The position numbers and the translations under genes are program-made. 64,000 nt of DNA from NCBI GenBank assembly GCA_036346355.1, contig CM070576.1, positions 59,877,712 to 59,941,711 on the forward strand. Reading direction: 5' to 3'. The notes below the pieces were generated by a model. That model was not told the DNA's origin. It ran no database searches and saw only the letters and a list, made by a program, of their open reading frames with translations. Below, in pieces: positions 1 to 12,099 of the stretch. Positions within the stretch are counted from its first letter, which is position 1, and every line of letters begins with the position of its first letter. This DNA comes from Rhipidocladum racemiflorum. Its lineage: Eukaryota > Streptophyta > Magnoliopsida > Poales > Poaceae.

Positions 1-660
1 TATAACTTGCTACTATGGTAATGTACTTGTACGGTCTAATTCAAAATATATTACTCTATATATGCGTGCGTTATCCGTATATCTTTATCCGTTTTCGATT
101 CGAATCTATCACATATCCATCCGTACTCGTATCCCGAATAACTCGGATTCATATCCGTATTTGATCAGCCCATATCCGGTTTTGAATCCGAAAAAAAATA
201 TGAGTTAGAATACAGAAAAAAAATCTACTTATATCTGATCCGTTTTCACCGCTACGCGTACGATTGCCTCTACTAGGCTACGTACTGTGCTCACCGTTGG
301 GTTTTATAGCACGCTCATAACTACTCTATTACGCGCGCAAGAATTGCCGGCCAGCCAGGCCGGCCACGCCTGTGCTTGGCGATTTTGCAAAAAAAACCCT
401 TCCGCTTTCTTTAAATTATGAATAGGTCCCTGTAAATTACAAAGAGGTCCTTTGCGATTATTTGTGAGGGTAAGAAAAACTTTCAAATAGTGTCTAGGTC
501 CCTCGATTCATTACTTTACAAAAAAAACTTTCGTTAAATACAAATCGCGAACGAGTCCTTTTCTAATTTTTCAAGGCAGCGGCTAGGTCCAAAAAAAATA
601 ACAAATAGATCCCCATCCCTTACGTCCAGGTACTTTCTCTATTTTTTCCAGGAAAAATAT
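1..660. repeat. AT-rich degenerate repeat region
   Basis: No gene is visible. Positions 60-240 carry many short variants of a 'tatccgt/atccg' motif, and 400-600 carry several variants of an 'aggtccct' motif spaced by A/T runs. Both look like decayed transposon ends, but I see no clean terminal repeats or target duplication, so no family is assigned. Confidence 0.3.
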
Positions 661-689
661 TTTCGTCAACAGAAATATGTGTACAGCTC

Positions 690-1500
690 TATCTTTAGAC
701 TTTTTTTTTCAACTCGATCTATAATCTCTAGATTTTTTTCTCTAACTCCATCTCTAATATTTTTCGAAACATGTATTATTACTCGGTGAACGCATAGAGT
801 GTTAAACTCGACCAAAAAAAGGTTATCATCTCTAATATTTTTTGGAACATGTATTATTACCCGGTTAACACATAGAGTGTTAAACTCGACAAAAGGAGGT
901 TGATTGGGTAATAATAGAGTGCTAACCAAATTCGTCAAAAAAAAAGATGTGTACAACTCTATCTCTATTTTTTTGTAACTCGATTTCTAATATTTTTCGA
1001 AATATTAGAGCTGTATCTCTATAATTATATTTGCAACTCGATCTATAGTATTTTTTGAAATATGTATTATTCACCGGTGAACGTATAGAGTATTAAACTC
1101 GGCAAAAGAAGATTATATTATTACTCGGTGAATGCATAGAGTGTTAAACTCGGCAAAAGAAGATTATATTATTACTCGGTGAATGCATAGAGTGTTAAAC
1201 TCGACAAAAGAAGGTTGTCATCTCTAATATTTTTTGGAATATGTATTATTACCCGGTTAACACATAGAGTGTTAAACTCGGCGAAAGGAGGTTGACCGGG
1301 TAATAATAGTGTTAACCAAATTCGTCAAAAGAAAATTTTGTGCAATTCTATCTCTTTATTTTTTAACTCGATTTCTAATATTTTTCGAAATATTAGAGCT
1401 GTATCTCTATAGTTATTTTTGCAACTCAATCTATAGTATTTTTCAAAATATGTACTATTCACCGGTTAACGTATAGAGTATTAGACTCGACAAAGAAGAT
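690..1500. repeat. Higher-order tandem repeat, about 390-bp unit
   Basis: A block containing 'cccggttaacacatagagtg' occurs near 855 and again near 1247, with long matching flanks on both sides, so the segment is repeated with a period of roughly 390 bp and a third partial copy. Inside it a 51-bp unit is tandemly doubled (starts at 1111 and 1162). Many copies contain a 'tagagtgttaaactcg' core. It is non-coding. The predicted reading frames here are by-products of the repeat. Confidence 0.6.
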
Positions 1501-2049
1501 CATTTCTCTGTTTTTCTTGAGAATAATATATCTATTATGTCTGGAGGATTACGTTTAGGTTACGCAAATTCGTAGACGGCTCCTATCCATCTAATTTTTT
1601 TTAGAGCGCTCCGGAAAAATAAAACAATGGTTACACAAATTCATAGATGATTCCTACCCATCCAATTTTTTTAGACCGCTCCGAAAAAATATATTAAATT
1701 TTTCCTGCTGACGAAATTTCAAATCTCAGCTGTGGATGATTTTGTAAATCCCAAATAAATAAAAAAATTCAAAAATTTTAAAATGCAACCGTACTTGAAT
1801 TCTCAGCGATTTTTTGTGTTTTTGGCCAGATTATTGTTATTTTGTTGGATTTAGGACCTTTTTTTTGTAGAGAATTAGAATATTAATTTTACAATATACA
1901 CACACACACATAATATATATATATGCATGTGATGTGATGCATCTTTTGTCAATAAAGAGCATGTGCATACTATGTTTCAACTAAAAAAATACAATTGTAT
2001 GACTTATATTGTCAAGCTATTTTTTATGATTTTTTTTTGAAAAAATTCC

Positions 2050-2540
2050 ATTTTTTAGCCGCGGGAGACCATTTTACACTATTTTGTACTTTCATAATTT
2101 TTTAAAATTTCACGAGCTTGGTCATCATCTGAAAATTTATATGAGAATATCAGTGATGCATCAAAACCATCCAATTTTTTTAAAAAATTTTCAAACGTGG
2201 TTTGAACCATTTTTCATTCAGTTGAAATTTGTTGGTCAGTCCGAATTTTTGCAAATTTCTCAAGCTTGATCATCATCTGAAATTTTTATGGGAATATTAT
2301 GGATGTCAGGACCATCAACAAAAATTTTCAAAAGTTTTTAACGTGGTTTGCACCATTTTCTATTCGGTTGAAATTTGCCGGTCAGCGTTTCATCAGGACA
2401 GTAACACTGTCAGAATTTTTGAAAATTCATTAAACTTGAACATTACTTGAAAATTTTATGAAAATATTAGTGATGTGTCAGCACCATCCACAAAAAAATC
2501 TAATTTTTTTTGATACGTTTTGGAGCAATTTTCGTTCAGT
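2050..2540. repeat. Degenerate tandem repeat, about 150-bp unit
   Basis: Three loosely similar copies share a 'catcatctgaaaattt' type core followed by '...accatccaa...ttttt' and '...ttcagttgaaattt'. They begin near 2060, 2230 and 2400. There is no coding potential beyond short low-complexity frames. Confidence 0.45.
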
Positions 2541-2835
2541 TAAAAATCACCAACATATTGTCAAATCTCATCGAGATCTCAGCAAATCTCGATGAGATCT
2601 ATAAAATCTTGACAAAAAATAGGATTTGATTTGATTTTTTGTATTTTGTCTGAATTTCATCTCAAATAATAAGACTTTACGAAAATTTTGGATTTTAGAA
2701 GGTGACAACATGTGGACCGAAAATAAAATTTGGAATGGAAACATATGCCGCATAGAAAGTAAAAGTTCAAAGCCTGAACCACTTACTTCACAGTCCATTT
2801 TTCCATCTAGATATTTGAAGAAGCAAGGATGATAG

Positions 2836-2934
2836 CAAAAAGGAAAAGAGGTATGAACAGAGAGTCACATACTATATATGCAGGTACAATTGATATCAAA
2901 AAGGAAAAGAGGTATGAACAGAGTCACATACTAT
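2836..2934. repeat. 61-bp direct duplication; second copy holds a MITE
   Basis: The segment starting 'caaaaaggaaaagaggtatg' at 2836 is repeated at 2897. Copy 1 runs uninterrupted through 'cacatactatatatgcagg'. Copy 2 is cut after 'cacatactat' by the MITE at 2935-3165 and resumes at 3166. Copy 1 is therefore a built-in picture of the empty site. Confidence 0.75.
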
Positions 2935-3165
2935 GGCCCTGTTTGGCAGAGCTTCAGATCCTAGCTCCACCTCAGAGCTGAAACTTATAGACTAAAATAA
3001 AGTGACTTAAGTTTATAATTTTATTCTAAAATATAAACAAGATGACTCACCTAAATATTCTTAATATATCCACAGCTCCAGCTCCACAAATTTGGTGGAG
3101 CTAGTAACACCTAGCTCCACCAACTCCAAGAATTTGGTGGAGCTGGAGCTCTGCCAAACACCCCC
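2935..3165. mobile_element. Tourist-like MITE (231 bp)
   Basis: Terminal inverted repeats: GGCCCTGTTTGGCAGAGCT at the left and, read on the opposite strand, GGGGGTGTTTGGCAGAGCT at the right (16 of 19 match). It is flanked by the 3-bp duplication TAT (2932-2934 and 3166-3168), confirmed by the uninterrupted direct repeat at 2836-2896. The 3-bp duplication and the terminus style fit PIF/Harbinger (Tourist) MITEs. The interior is AT-rich with 'agctccacc' motifs repeated in both orientations. It has no coding capacity. Confidence 0.7.
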
Positions 3166-3179
3166 TATATATCCAGGTA

Positions 3180-4680
3180 CAATTGATACGGGACTATGGG
3201 AGCCAGGTTTTGCTCATCCTGCACAGAAAGACGAAAGCAGTAATCCTAAGAAGTTCAAACCTTCCTCAAGAAGAAAAGCAGCAGCCACCTTGCAACGCTG
3301 AAGCTTGGCCCTGTGCGCACCTCCAGCGCAGGACTCTTCTCCGGCCCTCCTCGCCTCGCCCTATGCCCGAAACCTTTACACCATGATGGCCATCGTGTGC
3401 AGCCTCGCCTCGCGGCTCCATGCCTCCGGGGTCAACGACGGCCTCGGCCGCATGATGCATTCCTCCAGCCTCTGCAGCTGCGCAACCAGGACGACCAGCC
3501 GCCGGCACGGCACGAGGATGAGCGTCATTGGGATGATCCAGACCCCCAGCTCGAGTATCAGCATGGCTGCCCGATGCCTCTGCTTCGCTTCAAGTTTATC
3601 TGTTCCTTGCCCTTTCCTCCTCCAATGCCGCTTCTTTCCTTCTTTGATAAGTGTTGCTTTGCCTTGTAGCCGTGGACTTGCTTGCATATATAACCTTCTT
3701 TTGAAAAAGAAAGAAAGAAAAAGACCCACTTATCTGGACGCCGGCCGGATGCTTATGTATCGCGGCGCTTAGTTTACAATTGTCCTCTCTAATCATTGTA
3801 CTCTGCCCACGTCACAACGGGGCAGCTACAGTTGCGTAGGTCCAGTTGATGCCTTGATGTGTTGCCGTTGTTGTCATTGGATTTGCTTTTAGATCGATGC
3901 ACACCCCTTCTGAATTCGAGGTGGGTTGATCCTACAGATGTGTGTTTTGATCGTACGGTCCAAAGTTTGAATGATTTTTAAGACAAAAACATCCGGATGA
4001 TGCCTATACACTCATCGGGTTTTGATAAGTTTCATTCGGATGTTTTCTTTATCATCATGCCATGGTGATGTGTGCCCAACTGCCGCAGACTGAGGTCACC
4101 CTGTAGATTTTCCTCGCCATGGCATATGATTTTTTTTTCTGTGTGCATTATGAGTATATATGAGCTGGTGACCCCTGTGTACAGTAACTTCGTGGATGGG
4201 AAGTTCTCATCGGGGAGCTACCGATAATACGCATGGACCATCCTTTCGAACTTATCGTAGTGGCTGCTGTCGATAACATGCATGGACCATCCTTTTGAAC
4301 TTATCCTAGTGGCTAGCACTGGTCATGAAGTCGTTCTCAATTCTCAAAGAAGAACATCTGCAGAGCACAAAATGGCCCTTGGAGAGTTCGGGGGCCATCA
4401 TACCAGCAGGTACCACTGATAATGGATTTAATCGGACGGCAACACTGCTATTTTCCGAGGTTAGATATTGTGTCGCTTTTTTCTCTGTTTCGATGGGTCG
4501 CACGTTCATTTCGTGCAAGTCTGGTCGCACCACTAGGCCACTAGCTAGTTCTTCTTCAAGCGAAAAGGGCAGGGAGAAAACAAGGGCCACGCCATCGTTG
4601 ACCACAAAAAATATAGCCAAACGAGTCGTTTTGGAGGCCTGATATGAACTTATCGCCAAGATAGCCAATTAAAAGAGAAG
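3180..4680. other. Intergenic, unassigned GC-rich patch
   Basis: A GC-rich patch at 3300-3600 gives overlapping open frames on both strands, but none has a recognisable domain. The patch ends in 'ttttgaaaaagaaagaaagaa', which resembles the A-rich tail of a retroposed sequence. A 60-bp near-duplicate lies at 4222-4315 ('catggaccatcctt' twice). I see no gene here. Confidence 0.35.
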
Positions 4681-4734
4681 ATTTTCAGCCACTTAAAGAT
4701 CTCAACACGTGTCTCCTGGCTTCTTGGATCAAAA

Positions 4735-5880
4735 GATTTTGTAATAATGAGAATAAACAATGGAAAGAGTTGGTTGATTTTAAATACAATGTTAATAGTC
4801 CGAATATTTTTGTTTGTGGTCATGATCGTATTTCCGTTTTCTGGAGGGGAGTTTTGTGGGCTATGCAGGCCACCAAATTTGGTTATAGATGGAGTGTGGG
4901 TAATGGTAAAAAGATTAGATTTTGGGAAGACATTTGGTTTGGCACGTCCTGTCTAGCCACTCAATTTTGGGATATGTATGTTTTGGTCAATGAGAAAGGT
5001 GTCACAATTGCAGAAATTTGGGATAGAACTTATTGTAAATGTACTTTTAGAAGAATTTTTTCTGAAAGTATGCTGATTAGATGGTTCGAGCTGTTAGAAG
5101 TTATAAATAGTATAAGTTTCACAGACGATGATGATGCTTTAATCTGGTAATATAATAGTAATGGAGTTTATTCGGTTAATTCTCTTTATACAATTATCAA
5201 CTTCAGGGGTGTGATTCCTGTTTATATTCCTGTCGTTTGGAGTCTAATTGTTCCTCCCAAAATTCAGTTTTTTCTTTAGCTTCTGTTGAACAATAAAATT
5301 ATAACTAGAGATAACCTTTGGAAAAGATGCATAGACAGAAGAGCTTCTTGCTGTTTTTGTGAAGAACCTGAGTCTGTTACCCGTCTCTTTTTTGGATGTG
5401 TTGTAGCCAGAAACATTTGGGGATTGGTTGGCGATTTTTTTGATTTGAGCATTGGAGATAATTATGAATCTGTTGCTCATTTTTGGTTAAGCAATAAGAA
5501 AAATGCTGCTTTGTGGAGCTTGTGGATTAGTAGAAATGACATGATTTTTTATTCTCAGGGTTGGTCAAGTGTGAAAACAATTTGGAGAAAGATGCTTTCT
5601 TCATTAAAAAGATGGAGTCCATTGTACAAGAAAGGGATGATGACCAAGGTGATGTTGTTCTGAAAAAAAATAGCTTCCAAACTTCATGCACCACTAGCGT
5701 TGGACCCTGGAGTAGCTTGAGCGGAAAAGAAACTATTGATAAGGAGAATACTGATGATGGCATCATTTCAGAAGAGCTGATTTCGTTGTCTGCTTATCTT
5801 AATGGTTTTGTGGAGGCCAAAAAGTGATGCTGCTAATTTTCCTTGTGGTTTTTTTTTTGTGTGTGGATTGTTTAGTTGTT
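4735..5880 (+). mobile_element. LINE (L1-like) 3' fragment with zf-RVT domain
   Basis: Broken plus-strand frames read as the C-terminal part of a plant L1-type reverse transcriptase: residues such as KIRFWEDIW near 4910, then WSLIVPPKIQFF near 5240, and a cysteine motif CCFCEEPESVTRLFFGC near 5350. This is the arrangement of the 'reverse transcriptase zinc-binding' domain that follows RT in plant LINEs. An in-frame TAA at 5148-5150 and another stop at 5277-5279 interrupt it. Endonuclease and catalytic RT segments are absent, so the copy is 5'-truncated and dead. The open frame continuing to 5825 is probably the LINE C-terminal tail. Confidence 0.7.
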
Positions 5881-7898
5881 GGCTTTTACCTCTGAGTCGT
5901 GAGCTTTAAACTGTCTCTGTAAACACTATCAGTTTCTGGTTTGGAAACTGAGGCATCATAATCTTTGATGTCCTCTTGGTCTAAAAAATAATGCCAAGCT
6001 TGAATTATACCTTTCGATATGTAGGAACAAAATGTTGGATAATAAAACAACAATATTATAATATATCCATACAGAAATAAGGAAGGGGTGCCAACTTTAT
6101 ATTCGAACAAACTCAACTGACTTAAAAACAAACGAGCGAAATAACCCAACGCAAAACCAACAAGGAGCAAGCTCTGCAGTGTCTTCAAAGCTGGAGCACT
6201 AGATAGGTGAACTTTTTCTAGAGACGACTTCTGAACAGGACTTTAAAAATGACTAGAGTGCATTCAATCTGCTATCCTATAACATGGTTGTTTCATTTGT
6301 CGTAAAAAAAAAACACGCACACGGTCCTTTCAAGAGAGAAGTGCGCAATCCCCACATGACATTGCTGCATTAGCACGGGGTTGAATGAAGAAAATTTAGC
6401 ACTGTGAGAAATATGACTTGTTGGTGACAACAATTTTGTTTTTATGATCTGCTTGTGTTAAGGTTCTACTGTGATGACCTCCACATCCTGCATGCTGGAA
6501 TTCCTGACAGAAAGAACACTAGAATGTCCATCCATGGCACGCCCCGGCATGCACTCCTTTCTTGTTGATCGCAGATACAGCACCAACAAAATCCGGGAAC
6601 TTATGGGCAAATTCTTGATATGGCATCCATGGCAGCATCCCGAGTCGCATGCTCTCTACTATTTGATAACTGCAACAACATCTACGAGAATATTACCTTG
6701 CAGTGCATGAGACCATTGGTTAACTTGGGCGACAAAAAAGCTAACATCAACTTAAATACATATTGCAAGGGTCACTCTTAAATCTGGATGCAAAAATATG
6801 GGCATAGTTTAACTTGAATATCATCATATCCTAGGATGGAGCTTTCCAAATAACCCCACAGAGGGAAAAAGGATGTATGACAATCAGAAGATGGCATCCT
6901 GTGATCTCTCCTTTTTTTTCAAGGAAATTGCAGCTTGCTAGTGACTAATGAACTTCTAATGTAGAGAATAAGGAGTCATTTCTCAATTACCATGGAAGGA
7001 AGCGTATCATAATATCACCATCACCAGTTGCTCCACAAGCCCCCAAATTCATCATCACCATATGAAGAAGATCCTGGTATTCGTCCATCACCTACCCTGG
7101 AATCAAATGAATGGTCAGTACTCAATATCCTGTTCTCAGTACTACCTATCAAGAGCCTAAAATAAATAGCAATTCCACAACACTGAAAAACTGTGAACTT
7201 GCCACAAATTTTATTATATTGTCAAACATACAAAGTATTTGAGAAGGTAGATATGCAAACCAAAATGCAGCTTTAAGTAGTACTAGTATATAACTATGAG
7301 TTGAACATAAACTATGTCTCGTCATAATCCAATTTGGAGAAAATTATAAGTCTGTATAATAAGACATACGAATTCCATCATTAATGAGGAAATTTTTTAC
7401 TATGCACCAGCATTTCTGTTAGTCCACACAGAAAGTAGCAACGTATCAACACACAGAAGTTTGAATAGACAAGACAAGAGACCGGCTAAAGCAGCAGCAT
7501 AGATACTACAAGAAGACATATCATTATCCATGACACAGAAATTCGAATAGACAAGACAAGAGACCAGCTAAATATTACAGTCATGCATACATTGTGAAGA
7601 TGCTTCGAATGACCAGACACCATGACGAATTGGAGTTGGATGATCAAACGAACAGAGATTATGGCTATGAAATAGTATGCCAGAGTTAAACAAATAAAAG
7701 GACTAGCGATTTAGCCAAAAACAGGTGTGAAATTGCCCAACAGAAGGCAAAATGCTAACCTTCCTGGATTTTTTAATGTAGTACCGTTGGTTGATGTGCC
7801 AACTGCTACATGACCCATCTTAACAAAAACACACTACTGTTACTTTCACATAATCACATCGATAGAAAGAGTCGATTAATTTTGAATGTGCTAGGTAC

Positions 7899-8309
7899 CT
7901 TGTCAATCACGGCCATAGAGATTGTGTCATGATTGTGCCGATTACCAAACTTCAAATGGGAGTTTATTGGTCCCAGTAAATTATCACTTTGGAACCATCC
8001 CTGACAGATGTGTCCTTGAGTCTCCTCTACCGCACCTTTAACAGGATGATATGGGCCACAGGTACCAACAGGGACAACATTTTTCCAAAAGTTAGGTTGG
8101 CAGTGGTTCTGTCTCCAATTTGTCCATTTCTTGATAGACTCTGGTGGGCTGAGGTTAGTTGGTCCTGTAAGGCCCATTGAAATTGCAAAGGCTGATGCCT
8201 TTACCCCAACAAGAAGAGTATGCTTGGTGTACTCCATGACCAACTTTGCTGCCTTAATTCCATCCTTTACATATTTCATGGCAGCCACATCACCAATTTC
8301 CATTGTTGC
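7899..8309 (-). pseudogene. Asparaginase pseudogene, largest exon (still open)
   Basis: This 411-bp exon keeps an open frame, starting ATMEIGDVAAMKYVKDG and ending HNHDTISMAVIDK before a GTACC donor at 7898. It carries the Asp-Thr autocleavage site and conserved NHCQPNFWKNVVP and CGPYHP segments. Borders: CAG acceptor at 8312-8310, GT donor at 7898-7897. It is intact in frame although the flanking exons are broken, so the gene as a whole cannot make the enzyme. Confidence 0.8.
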
Positions 8310-9589
8310 CTGCCAGTTTCCTTAAGCAAAAAGAATGCAACATATTACATCCAGCGTGAATGCTGGAAAATAAACAGCAACATGTACTGCGGCTTGAGTA
8401 GTAAAACAGCGGTTACCCCATTCATGATAAGAGCATCTAATGTAGTTTCGCTGTTCTCATCTGAACCTCCACCTGGACCAACTGCGTAAAGTGTAAACGC
8501 GATAAATCAGTAATTTGGTTGATTCAATGAAGCATACCAAAAACAGGGAAGTTGTGAAAATTGAAAACGTGCAGGCTACAAGCAAGGGGTTCTGCTAGAT
8601 CTTACTATATATTAATGGATTTACAGCAGTAGGCAGTAGGCATACATGGAGTACTTTCTGAACACAGTAACATTTTGTTGCTAGTAATTATCTGCAGCAT
8701 AGCAGCAACTGCACTTAATGTTGTCTTCACAATGCTAGGTAGAAAAAAAAATGTGGCTGAATTGATGACCATTGTGATTAGGTAAGAGCGAATTAGCATG
8801 ACCAATATTTTCGATCTTTTGAATTTTGATTATCGAGACTTAATTCCTGATATCCATCTTTCTTTGGATTTACTTTCTCAAAGTTAAATAAAGCTCCAAG
8901 AAGTACTGCTCTCCAGAGAGGCACATAAATAGAGAGTAAACTCGATTTAAAAAGAGTGAGAAATAACACACTTCACTTCAGATATTATGTGCAACTTTAA
9001 AGGGATTAAGCTTGTGCTAGAATTGCCATAAAATAAGCTTCTAAAAATGCTGGAAGAAGGCTTAAGGTTCTCAACATAAATGCACTTAAAGCACTGAGAA
9101 AGATTCTATTTGAGCTCTGGAACTAGATTCTATTTGAGCTCTGGAACTATTTGTGTCTCTTTCTCCCATCGAAAGAGTGAATATCATTATTGTTCTATGT
9201 ACAATAGTCAGCAGGGGGAACTCAAATGGGATCAATGGCTTATCAGAGACATTTTGGCTGCAAACATGTTCAGAGTATTATAGTATGAGAGTCTCATGCC
9301 ACAAAGCAACATGTATGGAGAAGTCCTAGTCCACTGAGCTATACTGCTATGCAAATTTCAAAAATACAGTTTTGTGTACCAGTCCTTATGCATTGACCAA
9401 TGACCACAATGCAGCATATCTACCAGCGATGAGGTTAAAGCAGGTATGATCACTTGCAACTGTTCCACTGTGCTATTTTGTAACTGCGTCATCACATATC
9501 GATTTTAGCAGGTTTTTCCAGCCAATCTAACTAATATATCAGCATATTAACTCTTCTTATAAGAGAAGGAATTCCGGGCTTCTAAGCTA

Positions 9590-10310
9590 TGCCACGTCGC
9601 CATTTCTCGCCCAGGGAACCTCGTGCCATTCGTATTTGCGTCCAGGTCCTTATTTGCTGTTTACCGTCGATCTTTCCTGCTGGCTCCAATCCAGCCATCC
9701 ACGCACCCCAGGCGCTGCCCCGTGCGTCGTCAACAAATTGCTCTCCGCGGAGCCCTCGAGGACCAACCACCTTTTCGCCCTCGCCCTCGCCCTCGCTGTG
9801 CACTCCGCCGCCTCCTTCGCTCGCCACCGGCGCCGCCGACGCCACCGCCATCGCGTGAGCCCTAGCGTCCTCGAAACCCTAGCGTCTCAGTCCTCGGCCG
9901 GATCCAGCTCGACCCCTCGCGCCCTCGAAACCCTAGCGTCTCAGTCCCTGGCCGGATCCAGCTCGACGCCCGTGTTGCCGCCGTCTCCGATGTTCGGTTG
10001 CCCCCTCACCTTTGCAGCCCCTGGTGACGCTGTGCAGATCCGTCATATCCAAGCTATTCAGCATCGTCGCTGCTGCCGCTGGCACGGCCGGGGAATCGAG
10101 CTCGCCACGCCAACCGTTCTCATCTCCTTCCCCAGATCCGGTTGGCTACCGTTCTCTCCTCCCCAAATCATGCCGTCTAACCTCCTCCAAATTTGAAGGT
10201 ACAGGGCGAAGCGGAGACGGGACCTTGGCTCAGCCAGCAGCGGAGGACACAGGAGGAAGCGCCGTGCAACCCCTGGTGACGTTGTGCAAATCCATTGGTA
10301 TATAATGATA
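9590..10310 (+). other. Captured 5'-UTR/promoter-like CpG-rich segment
   Basis: GC-rich stretch with 'gaaaccctagcg' motifs typical of grass 5' leaders. A unit of about 58 bp around 'ctcgaaaccctagcgtctca' is duplicated (9870-9985). It probably came with the captured UAP-like gene. Open frames on both strands overlap and none matches a known protein, so no CDS is called. Confidence 0.4.
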
Positions 10311-10350
10311 TAATGACTAGCAAATCCTCAAAATGTTAATTGTTTTGCAG

Positions 10351-10463
10351 CCCCTGGTGACGTTGTGCAAATCCACTGGTATATAATGACTAGCCCCTTT
10401 ATTGATGAAACCACCTGCGAATTCATTGAAAGCCACAAATATTTTGGCTTAGAGCCTGACCAA
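10351..10463 (+). pseudogene. Captured UDP-N-acetylglucosamine pyrophosphorylase exon
   Basis: After a CAG acceptor the frame reads IHWYIMTSPFIDE and ESHKYFGLEPDQ, then a GTAAGG donor. In the UDPGP/UAP family this segment precedes the VTFFQQGTLPCVS motif, which here is the next exon. The enzyme makes UDP-GlcNAc from GlcNAc-1-phosphate and UTP. Only two exons of the gene are recognisable. They lie inside the putative Helitron, so this is a captured fragment rather than a working gene. Confidence 0.7.
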
Positions 10464-10575
10464 GTAAGGATAACTACATGCTTCTTTATTGTGTTCAGAA
10501 ATTCCATTGAAGTTTAGCACATGACTTCCTAGATAATGTCTAAGAATTATCTTTGACTTGATTCTTTATCTGCAG

Positions 10576-10642
10576 GTAGCCTTCTTCCAGCAAGGAACTC
10601 TCCCATGTGTTTCTGCCGATGGAAGGTTTATTATGGACCATG
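10576..10642 (+). pseudogene. Captured UAP exon (FFQQGTLPCVSADGRF)
   Basis: A TGCAG acceptor is followed by VAFFQQGTLPCVSADGRFIM, a highly conserved UDP-N-acetylglucosamine pyrophosphorylase block. It continues the phase of the exon ending at 10463 across a 112-bp intron. The frame then meets a GT (10643) where the family would continue with ETPYK. No later UAP exons were found in the element. Confidence 0.7.
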
Positions 10643-11967
10643 GTATATTTCATTTGCTGTGAATACCTAATGAAATGTTATTTAATATAGTTGACTATGT
10701 CATTATTGTCGCCTGCTATCAAAGATTACCTATAGAATTCACTACATCTTCTAGAACAGTTGGCTGGCCGCCGTTGGTGAAAACCCGTTATTTTTTAAGG
10801 TTCATTCATTCCTCATTTGTTCTAAATAAAATGCACTTTCCAAGCAAACAACATTGCTGGTATGCAGTCTTTAGTCCTTCATATTTGATAACGATGGCTG
10901 CTTTTGTCTTGACCTCTTGGTTTGTCTTTGAAAGGTCTTCGCATGTACTGTATGGCATGACTTGTGGGTTGTGAATTGAATTCGCAAATGAGGTTCTTTT
11001 ATATGTATTCAGTCTTAATTCTTAGTTTTTCACTCAGAAAATATGTTAAGATATGATTGGTGGGTGCTTCCTTCATGATAAACTCTGTGCACTTATAAGG
11101 GGTACTTCATGATAAACTCTCTGCGCTTATAAGGGGTAAAAATACATTTGCCCTGTCGCTTTATTGACACGTTTGGACTGGCTTCCTTATCTTCTTTTGT
11201 TATACTATGCGTATTGATTTACTATCATTTTGTTTGACATATGTTTTCATCGCTTATTTTGTAGTGCTAATGAGAAATTGCAGGTCATGGTCATGATAAC
11301 ACAGCTAGGAAATGGTTAGTTTTATGATATTTGATAGATGACATGATGCACCTGATAACCACCCTTATACTGGAATAATGAATGTATTGCGAAACATCAT
11401 GTTATGATGGTATTTTTTAATACTAGCACAACACTTTGTTTTAGTTTTTTCATTCCGAAGTTATTGGTATGCCAACATCGCCTATTATAAGAACTGATGG
11501 TTTGATTTTTTCCTTGCTCATCTATGCACGTGGCTTTTCTGGTGTGAATTGTGAAAGTCAGCATTCTGAACTGGAAAACCTTTTTAGATGCTAAGGTACA
11601 CCCTATTTTCCTAGCTTAGCACACATGTAAGGTGAACAAGCTGGGTCACGTTATACAAGACATTCCAGTTGTGATCACTGCAGTATTCTATTATGTCTAT
11701 TGAATAGCAAAGGTATAGCCATTTTCATATCCTAATATGCTTCCAGATCATGGTTTCTACTTTTAATTGCTTTTGTTAACTGTTTGATTATATATTCTTC
11801 TTGAGAATCGCGGCTGTGTTTTAAAGTAAATATATTTGTTTTACCCATGTAATTTTGGCAAATGCATATGCACCATTTAAAGAATTAGTTGTATTCTCAT
11901 CTATGCTTATCTTTTAGTGTGACAGATATGTTTGTTTTACACTATTACTGCTATTTTTGCTCTTCAG

Positions 11968-12098
11968 GAACTGCCTCCTGAGCAATCTGTTAGCTCTTTT
12001 AGAGAAGGGGTGGTTTCTGTTAACAACCGTGTTAATGAGGTCAACAATGTATACAACCCTCCTGAGATTAATGGAATTCTATTGGAGGAACTGTCTAG
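11968..12098 (+). pseudogene. Unidentified captured exon
   Basis: A 131-bp open segment between a TTCAG acceptor and an AG|GTAAAT donor reads ELPPEQSVSSFREGVVSVNN and continues to EINGILLEELSR. Clean borders and normal residue use suggest a real exon of a gene I do not recognise. It could belong to the UAP donor region or to a separate captured gene. Confidence 0.4.
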
Positions 12099-12099
12099 G

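Noticed and set aside
3305..3772. 155-residue plus-strand frame in a GC-rich patch
   Set aside because: Competing frames of similar length exist on both strands, there is no domain, and it ends in an A-rich simple sequence.
5886..6188. Hydrophobic 100-residue minus-strand frame next to the LINE
   Set aside because: It has no ATG at its start, no recognisable family, and lies in LINE 3' DNA and the asparaginase 3' flank.
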